A stretch of DNA of 40,852 bases. Origin: Bacillota bacterium. Lineage in GTDB: Bacteria > Bacillota > Desulfotomaculia > Desulfotomaculales > Desulfallaceae. The translations under genes and the position numbers were made by a program. Positions within the stretch are counted from its first letter, which is position 1, and each line of letters begins with the position of its first letter. The notes under the pieces were generated by a model. The model was not told the DNA's origin, did no database searches, and was given only the letters and a program-made list of their open reading frames with translations. The DNA lies in contig JAEXOR010000064.1 of assembly GCA_023439185.1 (NCBI GenBank), forward strand, positions 1-40,852. The letters are read 5' to 3'. Below are positions 1-8,100 of this stretch, one piece after another.

Positions 1-37
1 GGGGTCAGACTTAGCAAACTTTGCTAAGTCTGACCCC
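1..37. repeat. Perfect 18-bp-arm palindrome (GGGGTCAG family), terminator-like
   Basis: Positions 1-18 are the exact reverse complement of 20-37, with a single C at 19, followed by TTT. The outer octamers are GGGGTCAG and CTGACCCC. It could terminate a gene left of the window, or be a dispersed repeat: a sibling palindrome with the same outer sequence lies at 8075-8094. Confidence 0.75.
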
Positions 38-211
38 TTTCCTATATTGTCGAATAATGTAAGAAATATTATTGGTTTAATTTGCAGGAAATTGTTTCAT
101 AAAGTGGAAATAGCATTTAATTATCCGGCATTAATTTCAAAGTATGAGCTTTTTTAACTAATTATGTGTAAAAACCACCAGCGCATTAATCGTTTTTACG
201 GGGAGGGCTAT

Positions 212-3200
212 ATGTTGCGAAGATGCTTGGGTTTATTAAAATCAGGCCAAGTATTATTGCCCGCTTTGGTTGTTGTAGCGATGCTCTTATTTTTTGCGAG
301 TACCGGTGCAGCTGCAGATTCCGAAACCGCTGCCGGAATCGGCATCCAGGCTGGAAAAAATGAACGCAGCAGCGAGATAATCGAGAAGGCTGCCAGGGTA
401 CAGATGCCTTTTATCGCCAATGAGGGTCAAATAGAAAACGATTCTGTAATGTTTTATGCCCGGACTTTCGGCGGCACGGTCTATATTACCCAAGCCGGCG
501 AAATTGTCTACTCCCTGCCCAAATTTGAAGCAGCGAAGGATAAAGCCAACGAGAAACCAAAAGATAAGCTGTTCACGCATGAATCAAAGGATATGTCATA
601 TTCAGCCGGGATTACCGGGGGTTGGACCCTGAAAGAGCGGCTCGTGGGGGCTTCGAACATTTCTCCCCGGGGTGCTGAAGCCGTACAAACCAAAGTCAAC
701 TATTTTATCGGCGACGACAAAAGCAAGTGGCGCAGCAGCGTCGCCGCCTACAACACGGTAACTCTCGGCGAAGTATACCCGGGCATCGACCTGAAATTGC
801 AAGCGCGCGGCAACAATGTCGAAAAAATCTTTACCATTCATCCCGGCGCCGGTGTGGAACAGATCAAACTGGCCTTCGAAGGCGCTCATTCACTGGCGAT
901 TAACCACCAGGGCGAACTGGAAATAGAAACCGGCCTTGGGCCGGTGCGGTTCACCAAACCGACAGCCTTCCAGGAGAGGGACGGGAAAAAGGAATACGTC
1001 CGGGTGGCTTATCAATTGGATGAAGACCATTATGGTTTTGCGGTGGAAGACTACGACAAAACCCGCCCCCTGGTAATCGACCCCCTGCTGGCCTCTACCT
1101 TAATTGGAGGAAATAGGTGGGATGAAGCTGCTTCTATGGCCATAGACAGCGCGGGCCATATCTATGTGGCGGGATGGACAGACTCTGACGACTATCCAAC
1201 CACTGCCGGAGCATATGATGCATCGCACAATGGCGGTGTGGTTACCTTTGTTTCCAAGTTGGATGCCAATCTGAGCACCCTTATGGCTTCCACCTTCATT
1301 GGTGGAAGTGGTAGGGATTGGGCCTATTCTTTAGTCATAGACGGCGCCGGCAATGTCTATGTCGCGGGAAAGACTGAATCTGCCGATTTTCCCACTACCG
1401 CCGGGGCGTATGATGCTTCTTATAATGGTGGTTATGGCGATGTCTTTGTTTCCAAGCTGGACGCCGACCTGAGTGCTCTTATGGATTCCACTTTTATTGG
1501 CGGAAGTGACGAAGACAGAGCGTCTTCTATGATCATAGACGACGCTGGCAATGTCTATGTGGCGGGAGAGACTTGGTCTAGCAACTTCCCCACCACCGCT
1601 GGAGCATATGATACATCTCACAATGACAGTGGTTATAGAGACGTTTTCGTTGCTAAGCTGGGCAGCAGCCTGAACACCTTGTTGGTCTCCACCTTCATTG
1701 GAGGAAATAGTAATGATGAAGCTACTTCTTTGACCATAGACAGCGCGGGTCATATCTATGTGGCGGGATGGACAAGTTCTGACGACTATCCAGCTACTGC
1801 CGGAGCATATGATACATCGCACAATGGTGGTGTTGATACCTTTGTCTCCAAGTTGGATACCGATCTGAGCACCCTTATATCCTCCACCTTCATTGGCGGA
1901 AGTGACGAGGACTGGCCTTATTCTTCATCCAGGCCCTATTCTTTGGCTGCAGACAGCGCGGGTAATGTCTATGTGACGGGATGGACAAACTGTGTTGATT
2001 ATCCCACCACCGCCGGGGCGTACGATACATCGCACAATGGTGGTGTTGATGCTTTTGTTTCCAAATTTGATGCCGGCCTGGGCGCCCTTATGGCCTCCAC
2101 CTTTATTGGTGGAAGTGGTGATGAATATGCTTGTTCTCTAGCCATAGAGAGCACGGGTAATATTTACGTGGCGGGGTGGACAAGCTCTATTGATTACCCT
2201 ACCACTATCGGGGCATATGATACATCGCACAATGGCGGGTGGATTGATGCCTTTCTATCCAAGCTAGACACTGACCTGAGTAGTCTTAAAACTTCTACCT
2301 ATATCGGTGGAAGTGATGATGACGAAGCTACTTCTATGGCCATAGACACCGGGGACAATATCTATGTGACGGGATATACATATTCTGTTGACTATCCCCT
2401 TACCATCGGGGCATATGACACATCGCACAATGGTGGCGATGATCTATTCATCTCCAAACTCACCCTGACAGCAGCAACCGACGACAAATCTCACCTGGGC
2501 AAACGCTCTTACTGCCTGTACGGCAACGGCCTGGTTAACCTCTCCACCGGCAACTTCATCCTGGAGCAAACCGACCTGGCGCTGCCCTCAACCGGCCCGG
2601 CCTTAGCCCTGACCCGTTTCTATAACTCCAAAGACGACTATACCGGCCCCCTGGGCCAAGGCTGGACCCACAACTACAACACCCGCCTGACCATCAACCA
2701 AGACCAAAATATCAACGTAACCTTCGCCGACGGCCAGGTGCTGGCATACACATATAACGGCAGCGGCTACGACCGCCCTGCCGGCAGCTTCACAACCCTG
2801 GCAGCCGGGCCGGCCGATACCTATGTCCTCACATTTAAAGACCAAACTCAATACACCTACAACACCGCCGGTCAACTAATCAGTATCACCGATCAAAACG
2901 GCAACAACCTCACCCTGACCTATACAAACGACCTGCTTACCGCCGCCACCGAACCGGCCGGCCGCAGCCTGACCTTCACCTACGACACCGACAACCGCCT
3001 TGCCGGCATCGCCGATACTGCCGGCCGCACCGTAGCTTACATTTACGACGCCGACGGCAACCTGGCCACAGTCCAGGACACTCTGGGCGGCGTCACCGTG
3101 TATAGCTACGACAATTTTGGTCTGACCGGCATTACCGCTCCTGACGGCGCCCCGCTCCTGGGCAACACCTACGACAGCAACGGCCGGGTGACCCAACAGA

Positions 3201-6200
3201 CCGACGGCAACGACAATACAACCCTGTTCAACTATGACCAGCCCAACCGGACCACCCTGACCGACGCTATGGGCAACATCATCACCACCGACTACGACGC
3301 AAGATACCGCGGCACCGGCGTCACCTACCCGGGCCCCCTTGCCGAAACCTATACCTATGACGACAACAACTGCCGCACCGGCATTACCGACTCCGCCGGC
3401 CGCGTCACCACCGGCAGCTACGACGACTTCGGTAACCTCCTTACTATTATCGACCCGGCGGGCAACACCACTGCCATGACCTATGACCACAGCAACAACC
3501 TTCTGTCGATGACCAACCCGGTCGGTGAGCGGATTTCTTTCACTTACGACGCCAATGGCAACTTGACAGATATCACCGACCCGCTCGGTAACACAACCAC
3601 CTATACCTATGACGGCAACGGCTTCTTACTCAGCGAAACCACCCCCGCCCCCGATCCAGGCACAACCGGTTACACCTATCAGAGCGGCCTGCTGCAAACA
3701 ATCACCGACCCGGCGGGCAACACCACCGCCTTTGGCCATGATCCGGCCGGGCGGCCGGTTTCCATCACCGACGCCGCCGGCCATACCATCGCCATGACCT
3801 ATGACGCCGCCGGCAACTTGCTGACAGTGACCGACCCCCTGGGCAACACCACCAGTCATACCTACGACTGGCGCGGCGACATACTCACCGAAACCGATGC
3901 CCGGGGTAGCGCCACCGTCTACCAGTATGACGGCAACGCAAACCTCACCGGCATCATAGACGCCCTAAACAACCAAACCGTTTTTATCTATGACGCAAAA
4001 AACCGCCTTACCGGCATCACCGACGCCAGGGGCAACACCACCAACTACAGCTGCGATGCCCTGGACCGGATAACCGGCATTACCGATCCCCTGGGTTATA
4101 CAACCCAATACCACTACGACGCCGTGGGCAACCTGACCGGCCAAACCGATGCCCTAGGCAATGAAATCCTCACAGTAAACTACGATCTATTGGACAACCC
4201 CGAAACCATATCCGACGCATTGGGCAACACCGTCACCAACCAATACGACAGCCTGAGCCGCCTCACCGGCATTACCAACCCCCTGGGCAGCAGCACCCAG
4301 TTCGACTACGATGCTCTGAACCGGCTGATTACAACAACCGACGCCCTGAGCGGACAGGGCAACCAGGAATTTGACGCCCGGGGCAATCGGACAGCCATGA
4401 CCGACCCCAACAGCAACCGGACAAACTACAGCTACGACAACGCCGACCGGCTCACCGGCAAAACCACCGCCGCTCTCGGTCACACAGCCTTGGATTACAA
4501 TAACAGAAACCTGATTGCCCAAAAAACCAACGCCAGGGGCCAGACCACCACCTACCAATACGACCCCGTCGGCCGCCCGGTCAGCTTCGCCAGCCCTGAC
4601 GGGATGGCAACCCTGACCTACGACCAAAACGGCAACCTGCTTACCGCCGCCGACAGCGCTGGTACAACTGTAAGAGAATACGACGCCTTGAACCGGATTA
4701 CCAAATACACCGATGCCCTGGGCAACACCATCCAATACGCCTACGACGCCGCCGGCAACCTGGAGACCCTCACTTACCCTGGGGGCAGGCAGGTTCAATA
4801 CGAATATGATGCTGCGGGCCAGTTAATTAAAGTAACCGACTGGGCGGGCCGGACCACCGCCTATCAATATGACCCCAACGGCAGGCTGGTTCAGACCCTC
4901 CATCCTAACGGCGCCAAAACCACCTGCGCCTATGACAGCGCCGGCCGGTTGATGCAACTGTCGGACGAGGATGACAGCGGCAATATTATTAGCTGTTACG
5001 ATTATACCTACGATGAATCGGGCAGCATCACCGCGGAAGAAGGTTCCCATGAAAACGTACCCTATACCATGGACGACGCGGCCCTGACCTATACCGCAGA
5101 CAACCGTCTGGCCACCTATAACGAACGGGCAGTCGAATACGACGCCGACGGCAACATGACCACCGGCCCCTTGGCCGGCGAAATGGCCGGCTTCGCCTAC
5201 GACGCCCGCGGCCGGTTGACCGGCGCGGGGAATATAACTTACACCTACGACGTAGAAAACAACCGTATCCGGGTCAGCGACGGTGGCCGGCAAACCAGCT
5301 ACGCAATCAACCCCAACGCTTACTTAAGCCAGGTCCTGATCCAGAACGATGCACAGGGCAACCAGACCTACTACGTCTACGGCCTGGGACTCATCGGCCA
5401 GGAATCCCCCGGCGGCGCCTACAGCACCTACCATTTTAACAGCCGGGGCGACACCGTCGCCCTGACCGATGATAGCGGCAACGTCACCGACCGCTTCCAG
5501 TATGCCCCCTTCGGTGAACTGCTCTACCGGAGCGGAGATACCGCCACATCGTTTATGTTCAGCGGCCGGTACGGCATCATCACCGACGAGAGCGACCTCT
5601 ACTACATGCGGGCCAGGTACTATAATCCGGTGGCCAAAAGATTCATCAGCCCCGACACGATAACCGGTCAAATAACCAACCCGCAATCGCAGAACCTGTA
5701 TGTATACTGCGAAGGCAACCCGGTAAATTATGTGGATCCGACGGGACGCATTTACTGGCCAATAATACAGCAAGCAAGCGACAAAGCAGTACGTGGGGCT
5801 CAATGGGTTGGTGACAAAACAGTTCGCGCATACCAGTGGGCTGCTCCCAGGGTAGTAAGTGGGGCACAATGGATAGGTCAAAACGCTTCAGAGGCTGCTA
5901 CATGGGTTGCAGAAAAGGTGGCGGGTAAAACTGTTGAGGATGCGGGGAAGGTTTCTATAGACAGCAGAAAATTCACAGACTATATTTTCAAAGATGGAGC
6001 GACACATGGAAAAGATGTTGTCTTTAGAAATTTAGGCTATGGAAAACAGGATTCAAATGCTTTGATGAAGATTTACCGAGAGCAGGCTACACAAAAATAT
6101 GCAAAAGGACAATACACCTTAGGAAAAGCAGATCAGTATGGTCAAAGAATAGACATAGAAATAGAATTATCGGGAATTGGTGATTCAGTAAGCAAAACTA

Positions 6201-6280
6201 GTTATTTAAAAACTGGCTGGATGATTAATTCAGATGGTTCTCTTTCACTCAACACTCCATTTACTGGATTCACACGATAG
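212..6280 (+). CDS. Secreted Rhs/YD-repeat polymorphic toxin with SBBP beta-propeller region
   Basis: A 2022-residue exported giant protein. ATG 212 is chosen because GGGGAGGG lies just upstream (200-207) and it opens a Sec signal peptide (hydrophobic run at residues ~12-30, AAA cleavage region); an upstream ATG at 164 is in frame but has no ribosome site. In order: a globular N-terminal domain seen in SBBP proteins (about 50-290); seven ~66-residue SBBP repeats (294-750, each with an S-T-F-I-G-G start and an N-V-Y-V-A-G strand); a DUF6531-like segment; dozens of YD/RHS repeats (G-N-x-T-x-Y-x-Y-D) to about 1790; the Rhs core (YYMRARYYNP, then DPTG near 1850); and a variable tip. By analogy with Rhs/WapA proteins the YD repeats form a shell around the C-terminal toxin. 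The tip resembles DUF6883 (from memory, no search run), is AT-rich unlike the core, and is followed 16 bp later by a small immunity candidate. Target cell and toxic activity are unknown. Confidence 0.9.
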   Translation: MLRRCLGLLKSGQVLLPALVVVAMLLFFASTGAAADSETAAGIGIQAGKNERSSEIIEKAARVQMPFIANEGQIENDSVMFYARTFGGTVYITQAGEIVYSLPKFEAAKDKANEKPKDKLFTHESKDMSYSAGITGGWTLKERLVGASNISPRGAEAVQTKVNYFIGDDKSKWRSSVAAYNTVTLGEVYPGIDLKLQARGNNVEKIFTIHPGAGVEQIKLAFEGAHSLAINHQGELEIETGLGPVRFTKPTAFQERDGKKEYVRVAYQLDEDHYGFAVEDYDKTRPLVIDPLLASTLIGGNRWDEAASMAIDSAGHIYVAGWTDSDDYPTTAGAYDASHNGGVVTFVSKLDANLSTLMASTFIGGSGRDWAYSLVIDGAGNVYVAGKTESADFPTTAGAYDASYNGGYGDVFVSKLDADLSALMDSTFIGGSDEDRASSMIIDDAGNVYVAGETWSSNFPTTAGAYDTSHNDSGYRDVFVAKLGSSLNTLLVSTFIGGNSNDEATSLTIDSAGHIYVAGWTSSDDYPATAGAYDTSHNGGVDTFVSKLDTDLSTLISSTFIGGSDEDWPYSSSRPYSLAADSAGNVYVTGWTNCVDYPTTAGAYDTSHNGGVDAFVSKFDAGLGALMASTFIGGSGDEYACSLAIESTGNIYVAGWTSSIDYPTTIGAYDTSHNGGWIDAFLSKLDTDLSSLKTSTYIGGSDDDEATSMAIDTGDNIYVTGYTYSVDYPLTIGAYDTSHNGGDDLFISKLTLTAATDDKSHLGKRSYCLYGNGLVNLSTGNFILEQTDLALPSTGPALALTRFYNSKDDYTGPLGQGWTHNYNTRLTINQDQNINVTFADGQVLAYTYNGSGYDRPAGSFTTLAAGPADTYVLTFKDQTQYTYNTAGQLISITDQNGNNLTLTYTNDLLTAATEPAGRSLTFTYDTDNRLAGIADTAGRTVAYIYDADGNLATVQDTLGGVTVYSYDNFGLTGITAPDGAPLLGNTYDSNGRVTQQTDGNDNTTLFNYDQPNRTTLTDAMGNIITTDYDARYRGTGVTYPGPLAETYTYDDNNCRTGITDSAGRVTTGSYDDFGNLLTIIDPAGNTTAMTYDHSNNLLSMTNPVGERISFTYDANGNLTDITDPLGNTTTYTYDGNGFLLSETTPAPDPGTTGYTYQSGLLQTITDPAGNTTAFGHDPAGRPVSITDAAGHTIAMTYDAAGNLLTVTDPLGNTTSHTYDWRGDILTETDARGSATVYQYDGNANLTGIIDALNNQTVFIYDAKNRLTGITDARGNTTNYSCDALDRITGITDPLGYTTQYHYDAVGNLTGQTDALGNEILTVNYDLLDNPETISDALGNTVTNQYDSLSRLTGITNPLGSSTQFDYDALNRLITTTDALSGQGNQEFDARGNRTAMTDPNSNRTNYSYDNADRLTGKTTAALGHTALDYNNRNLIAQKTNARGQTTTYQYDPVGRPVSFASPDGMATLTYDQNGNLLTAADSAGTTVREYDALNRITKYTDALGNTIQYAYDAAGNLETLTYPGGRQVQYEYDAAGQLIKVTDWAGRTTAYQYDPNGRLVQTLHPNGAKTTCAYDSAGRLMQLSDEDDSGNIISCYDYTYDESGSITAEEGSHENVPYTMDDAALTYTADNRLATYNERAVEYDADGNMTTGPLAGEMAGFAYDARGRLTGAGNITYTYDVENNRIRVSDGGRQTSYAINPNAYLSQVLIQNDAQGNQTYYVYGLGLIGQESPGGAYSTYHFNSRGDTVALTDDSGNVTDRFQYAPFGELLYRSGDTATSFMFSGRYGIITDESDLYYMRARYYNPVAKRFISPDTITGQITNPQSQNLYVYCEGNPVNYVDPTGRIYWPIIQQASDKAVRGAQWVGDKTVRAYQWAAPRVVSGAQWIGQNASEAATWVAEKVAGKTVEDAGKVSIDSRKFTDYIFKDGATHGKDVVFRNLGYGKQDSNALMKIYREQATQKYAKGQYTLGKADQYGQRIDIEIELSGIGDSVSKTSYLKTGWMINSDGSLSLNTPFTGFTR
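1091..2460 (+). repeat. Seven in-frame ~198-bp SBBP beta-propeller repeats
   Basis: Seven tandem units inside the Rhs gene each encode STFIGGS...D(S/G)AGN(V/I)YVAGWT...PTTAGAYD(T/A)SHNGG...FVSKLD. Nucleotide identity between units is visibly high (for example the repeated GGAGCATATGATACATCGCA), so recombination could expand or contract the array. The units match the SBBP beta-propeller family; seven blades would close one propeller. Confidence 0.8.
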
Positions 6281-6296
6281 GGCATGGAGGTGCGAT

Positions 6297-6494
6297 ATGA
6301 AAATATATGACAGAGTAAGATTATTAACAGATAAATTTTCAGGTGAAGGGGCAAAAAAAGGAGATATTGGCTATATTATAGAGATGTATGACGATAGGAA
6401 TTGCGAAGTTGAGTTTTCAGACAGTAAAACAGGAATCACTTATGCTCAACTTATCGTTGAACAGAAAGATTTGGAAAATGCAGAGAATGACTAA
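6297..6494 (+). CDS. DUF4926-like small protein, probable immunity protein for the Rhs tip
   Basis: 65 residues, soluble, with no signal peptide. The pattern (YDRVRLL, then KKGDIGYIIEMYDD, CEVEF, TYAQL) fits the small SH3-like DUF4926 family, which often sits directly after toxin genes. ATG 6297 has GGAGGTG at 6286-6292 and begins 16 bp after the Rhs stop. Both genes share the AT-rich composition of the toxin tip, which suggests they were acquired together. Cytoplasmic neutralisation of the cognate toxin is inferred from position and family. The family call is from memory, without a search. Confidence 0.7.
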   Translation: MKIYDRVRLLTDKFSGEGAKKGDIGYIIEMYDDRNCEVEFSDSKTGITYAQLIVEQKDLENAEND

Positions 6495-6579
6495 ATAGAC
6501 CTTTAAAAAGGGTATTTTCAAACATAAATAGTTTATTCAATTAAAAAGTTACATTAATAAAATTTAGGAGGTCATTACA

Positions 6580-8067
6580 ATGAAACTCCGCCATCCAACT
6601 GGAAAGAACATCGCTATAACACTGATTATTGCATTATTACTGGCAAGTTTCGCGATTCCAGTCAACGCCGCCATTTACACCTACGATCAATTGAACCGCC
6701 TGACCTCGGTAACGTACGAAAACGGCCTGGAACTCACCTATACATACGACGCGGGAGGAAATATCACCAGCGTTTCGCATAGCGAAGGGACCCCGGGCCT
6801 GACGGTGAAATCCACCGTCCCGGAAGATAAAGCCGCCAATGTGCCCGTTGACCAGGATATTTCGGTTATCTTCAGCGTATACGTACAGCCGGGCAGCGCC
6901 TACGACAACATCTCGGTTCAGGACGCCGCGTATAATCCCGTTGATATCATCAAATCCATTGCCGCCGATACCGTGACCATCGACCCGTTGGACAACCTGG
7001 ATTACAGCACCCGGTATACCGTAACCGTACCGGCATGCTCGGTGACTGACATAGTATACAACGACCTGCGGAACGATTACAGTTTCACCTTTATAACCGG
7101 AACTGCTCAGGAAACCGCTGTCCCGGCTGTAATCAGCACCGTTCCTGCCCGCGACGACACCGGTGTGCCTCTTGAGCAGGATATCTCGGTTACCTTCAAC
7201 GTATATATACAAACGGGCATTACATACGATAACATTTCTGTCCTAAACGCCGCGAATAAACCCGTAGCTATAACCAAAACCATAAACGAGGACACGCTCA
7301 CCATCAACCCTAAGACCAATCTGAAATACAACACCCTATATACAGTAACCATTCCCGCCCGGGCGGTAACTGACGACGCAAATAATGATTTGCAGGCGGA
7401 TTACGGATTCAGTTTTACTACCAAAGACAGAAAAGCCCCTAAAGTAACCGCCGCCGACCCGGCCAACAAAACATCTGATGTCCCGGTGGACAAGACTATT
7501 ACTGTCACATTTAGCGAAAAAATATTGATAGGAGAGACCTTTGACAGTATTTCTCTCCACGATAACGCGGGCAATTCCGTCGTTTTCACCAAAAACATTG
7601 CCGGTGCCGTGCTAACCATAGACCCTGTGGCGGACCTGAATGAAACAACTGTTTATACATTAAAAATTCCGGCCGGAGCAGTCAAAGACACGTCGGGAAA
7701 TAGCCTGGGCAATGGAAAAACATTTAAGTTTACAACATGGGATAAGACGCAACCTGCGGTAAATAACAGCGACCCGGTTAACGACGCTGTCGGGGTGCCG
7801 GTAAACAAAACTATCTCCGTTGTCTTCACTGAGAATATTCAAGCCGGCGTAGCTTACGGTAACATTGCCATGGAGGATGCGCAGGGCAATCACGTTGATA
7901 TTAAAACAGCCACCAAAAAAGGTAAGATCACCATAAATCCCGAATCCAAACTTAACTTCGATACCCATTACACCGTCACTATTCCGGCCTGCGCGGTGCA
8001 AGACATCTCCGGCAACGACCTGGCGGACGATTTTACCTTAAGCTTTACCACCCGGGCACGCAAGTAA
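6580..8067 (+). CDS. Secreted protein with a YD-repeat stub and four Big_5 Ig-like domains
   Basis: 495 residues. AGGAGG at 6567-6572 supports ATG 6580. A Sec signal peptide (residues 1-31, ending VNAA) is followed by one and a half YD/RHS units (IYTYDQLNRL, then YTYDAGGNITSV). Four ~100-residue repeats of the Big_5 type follow (about 70-170, 175-272, 285-382, 392-492). Each has a P-x-x-x-x-x-x-V-P-V-D/N start, a conserved (I/V)xVxF strand and a (Y/H)TVT(I/V)PAxAVxD motif. No enzyme, sortase or SLH motif is visible. It is probably an extracellular adhesin-like or Rhs-associated surface protein. The YD start may be the residue of an older Rhs gene. Confidence 0.8.
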   Translation: MKLRHPTGKNIAITLIIALLLASFAIPVNAAIYTYDQLNRLTSVTYENGLELTYTYDAGGNITSVSHSEGTPGLTVKSTVPEDKAANVPVDQDISVIFSVYVQPGSAYDNISVQDAAYNPVDIIKSIAADTVTIDPLDNLDYSTRYTVTVPACSVTDIVYNDLRNDYSFTFITGTAQETAVPAVISTVPARDDTGVPLEQDISVTFNVYIQTGITYDNISVLNAANKPVAITKTINEDTLTINPKTNLKYNTLYTVTIPARAVTDDANNDLQADYGFSFTTKDRKAPKVTAADPANKTSDVPVDKTITVTFSEKILIGETFDSISLHDNAGNSVVFTKNIAGAVLTIDPVADLNETTVYTLKIPAGAVKDTSGNSLGNGKTFKFTTWDKTQPAVNNSDPVNDAVGVPVNKTISVVFTENIQAGVAYGNIAMEDAQGNHVDIKTATKKGKITINPESKLNFDTHYTVTIPACAVQDISGNDLADDFTLSFTTRARK

Positions 8068-8074
8068 GGCAATT

Positions 8075-8100
8075 GGGGGTCAGGCCTGACCCCCTTTTTT
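8075..8100 (+). terminator. GGGGGTCAGG/CCTGACCCCC palindrome with T6
   Basis: A 20-bp perfect palindrome (8075-8094) followed by six T (8095-8100), seven bases after the Big_5 gene stop. It overlaps the end of the convergent minus-strand regulator. It is a good intrinsic terminator for the plus strand and shares GGGGTCAG...CTGACCCC with the palindrome at 1-37. Confidence 0.8.

Noticed and set aside
1091..2460. Regular ~198-bp repeats considered as a CRISPR-like or satellite array
   Set aside because: Units are in frame, protein-coding and without unique spacers; they match SBBP propeller blades.
2603..5293. Long minus-strand open frames (2603-2875, 2876-3490, 4187-4798, 4823-5293) opposite the Rhs gene
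   Set aside because: They are shadows of the repetitive YD-coding sequence: low-complexity Val/Gly-rich translations, no ribosome sites, no recognisable domains.
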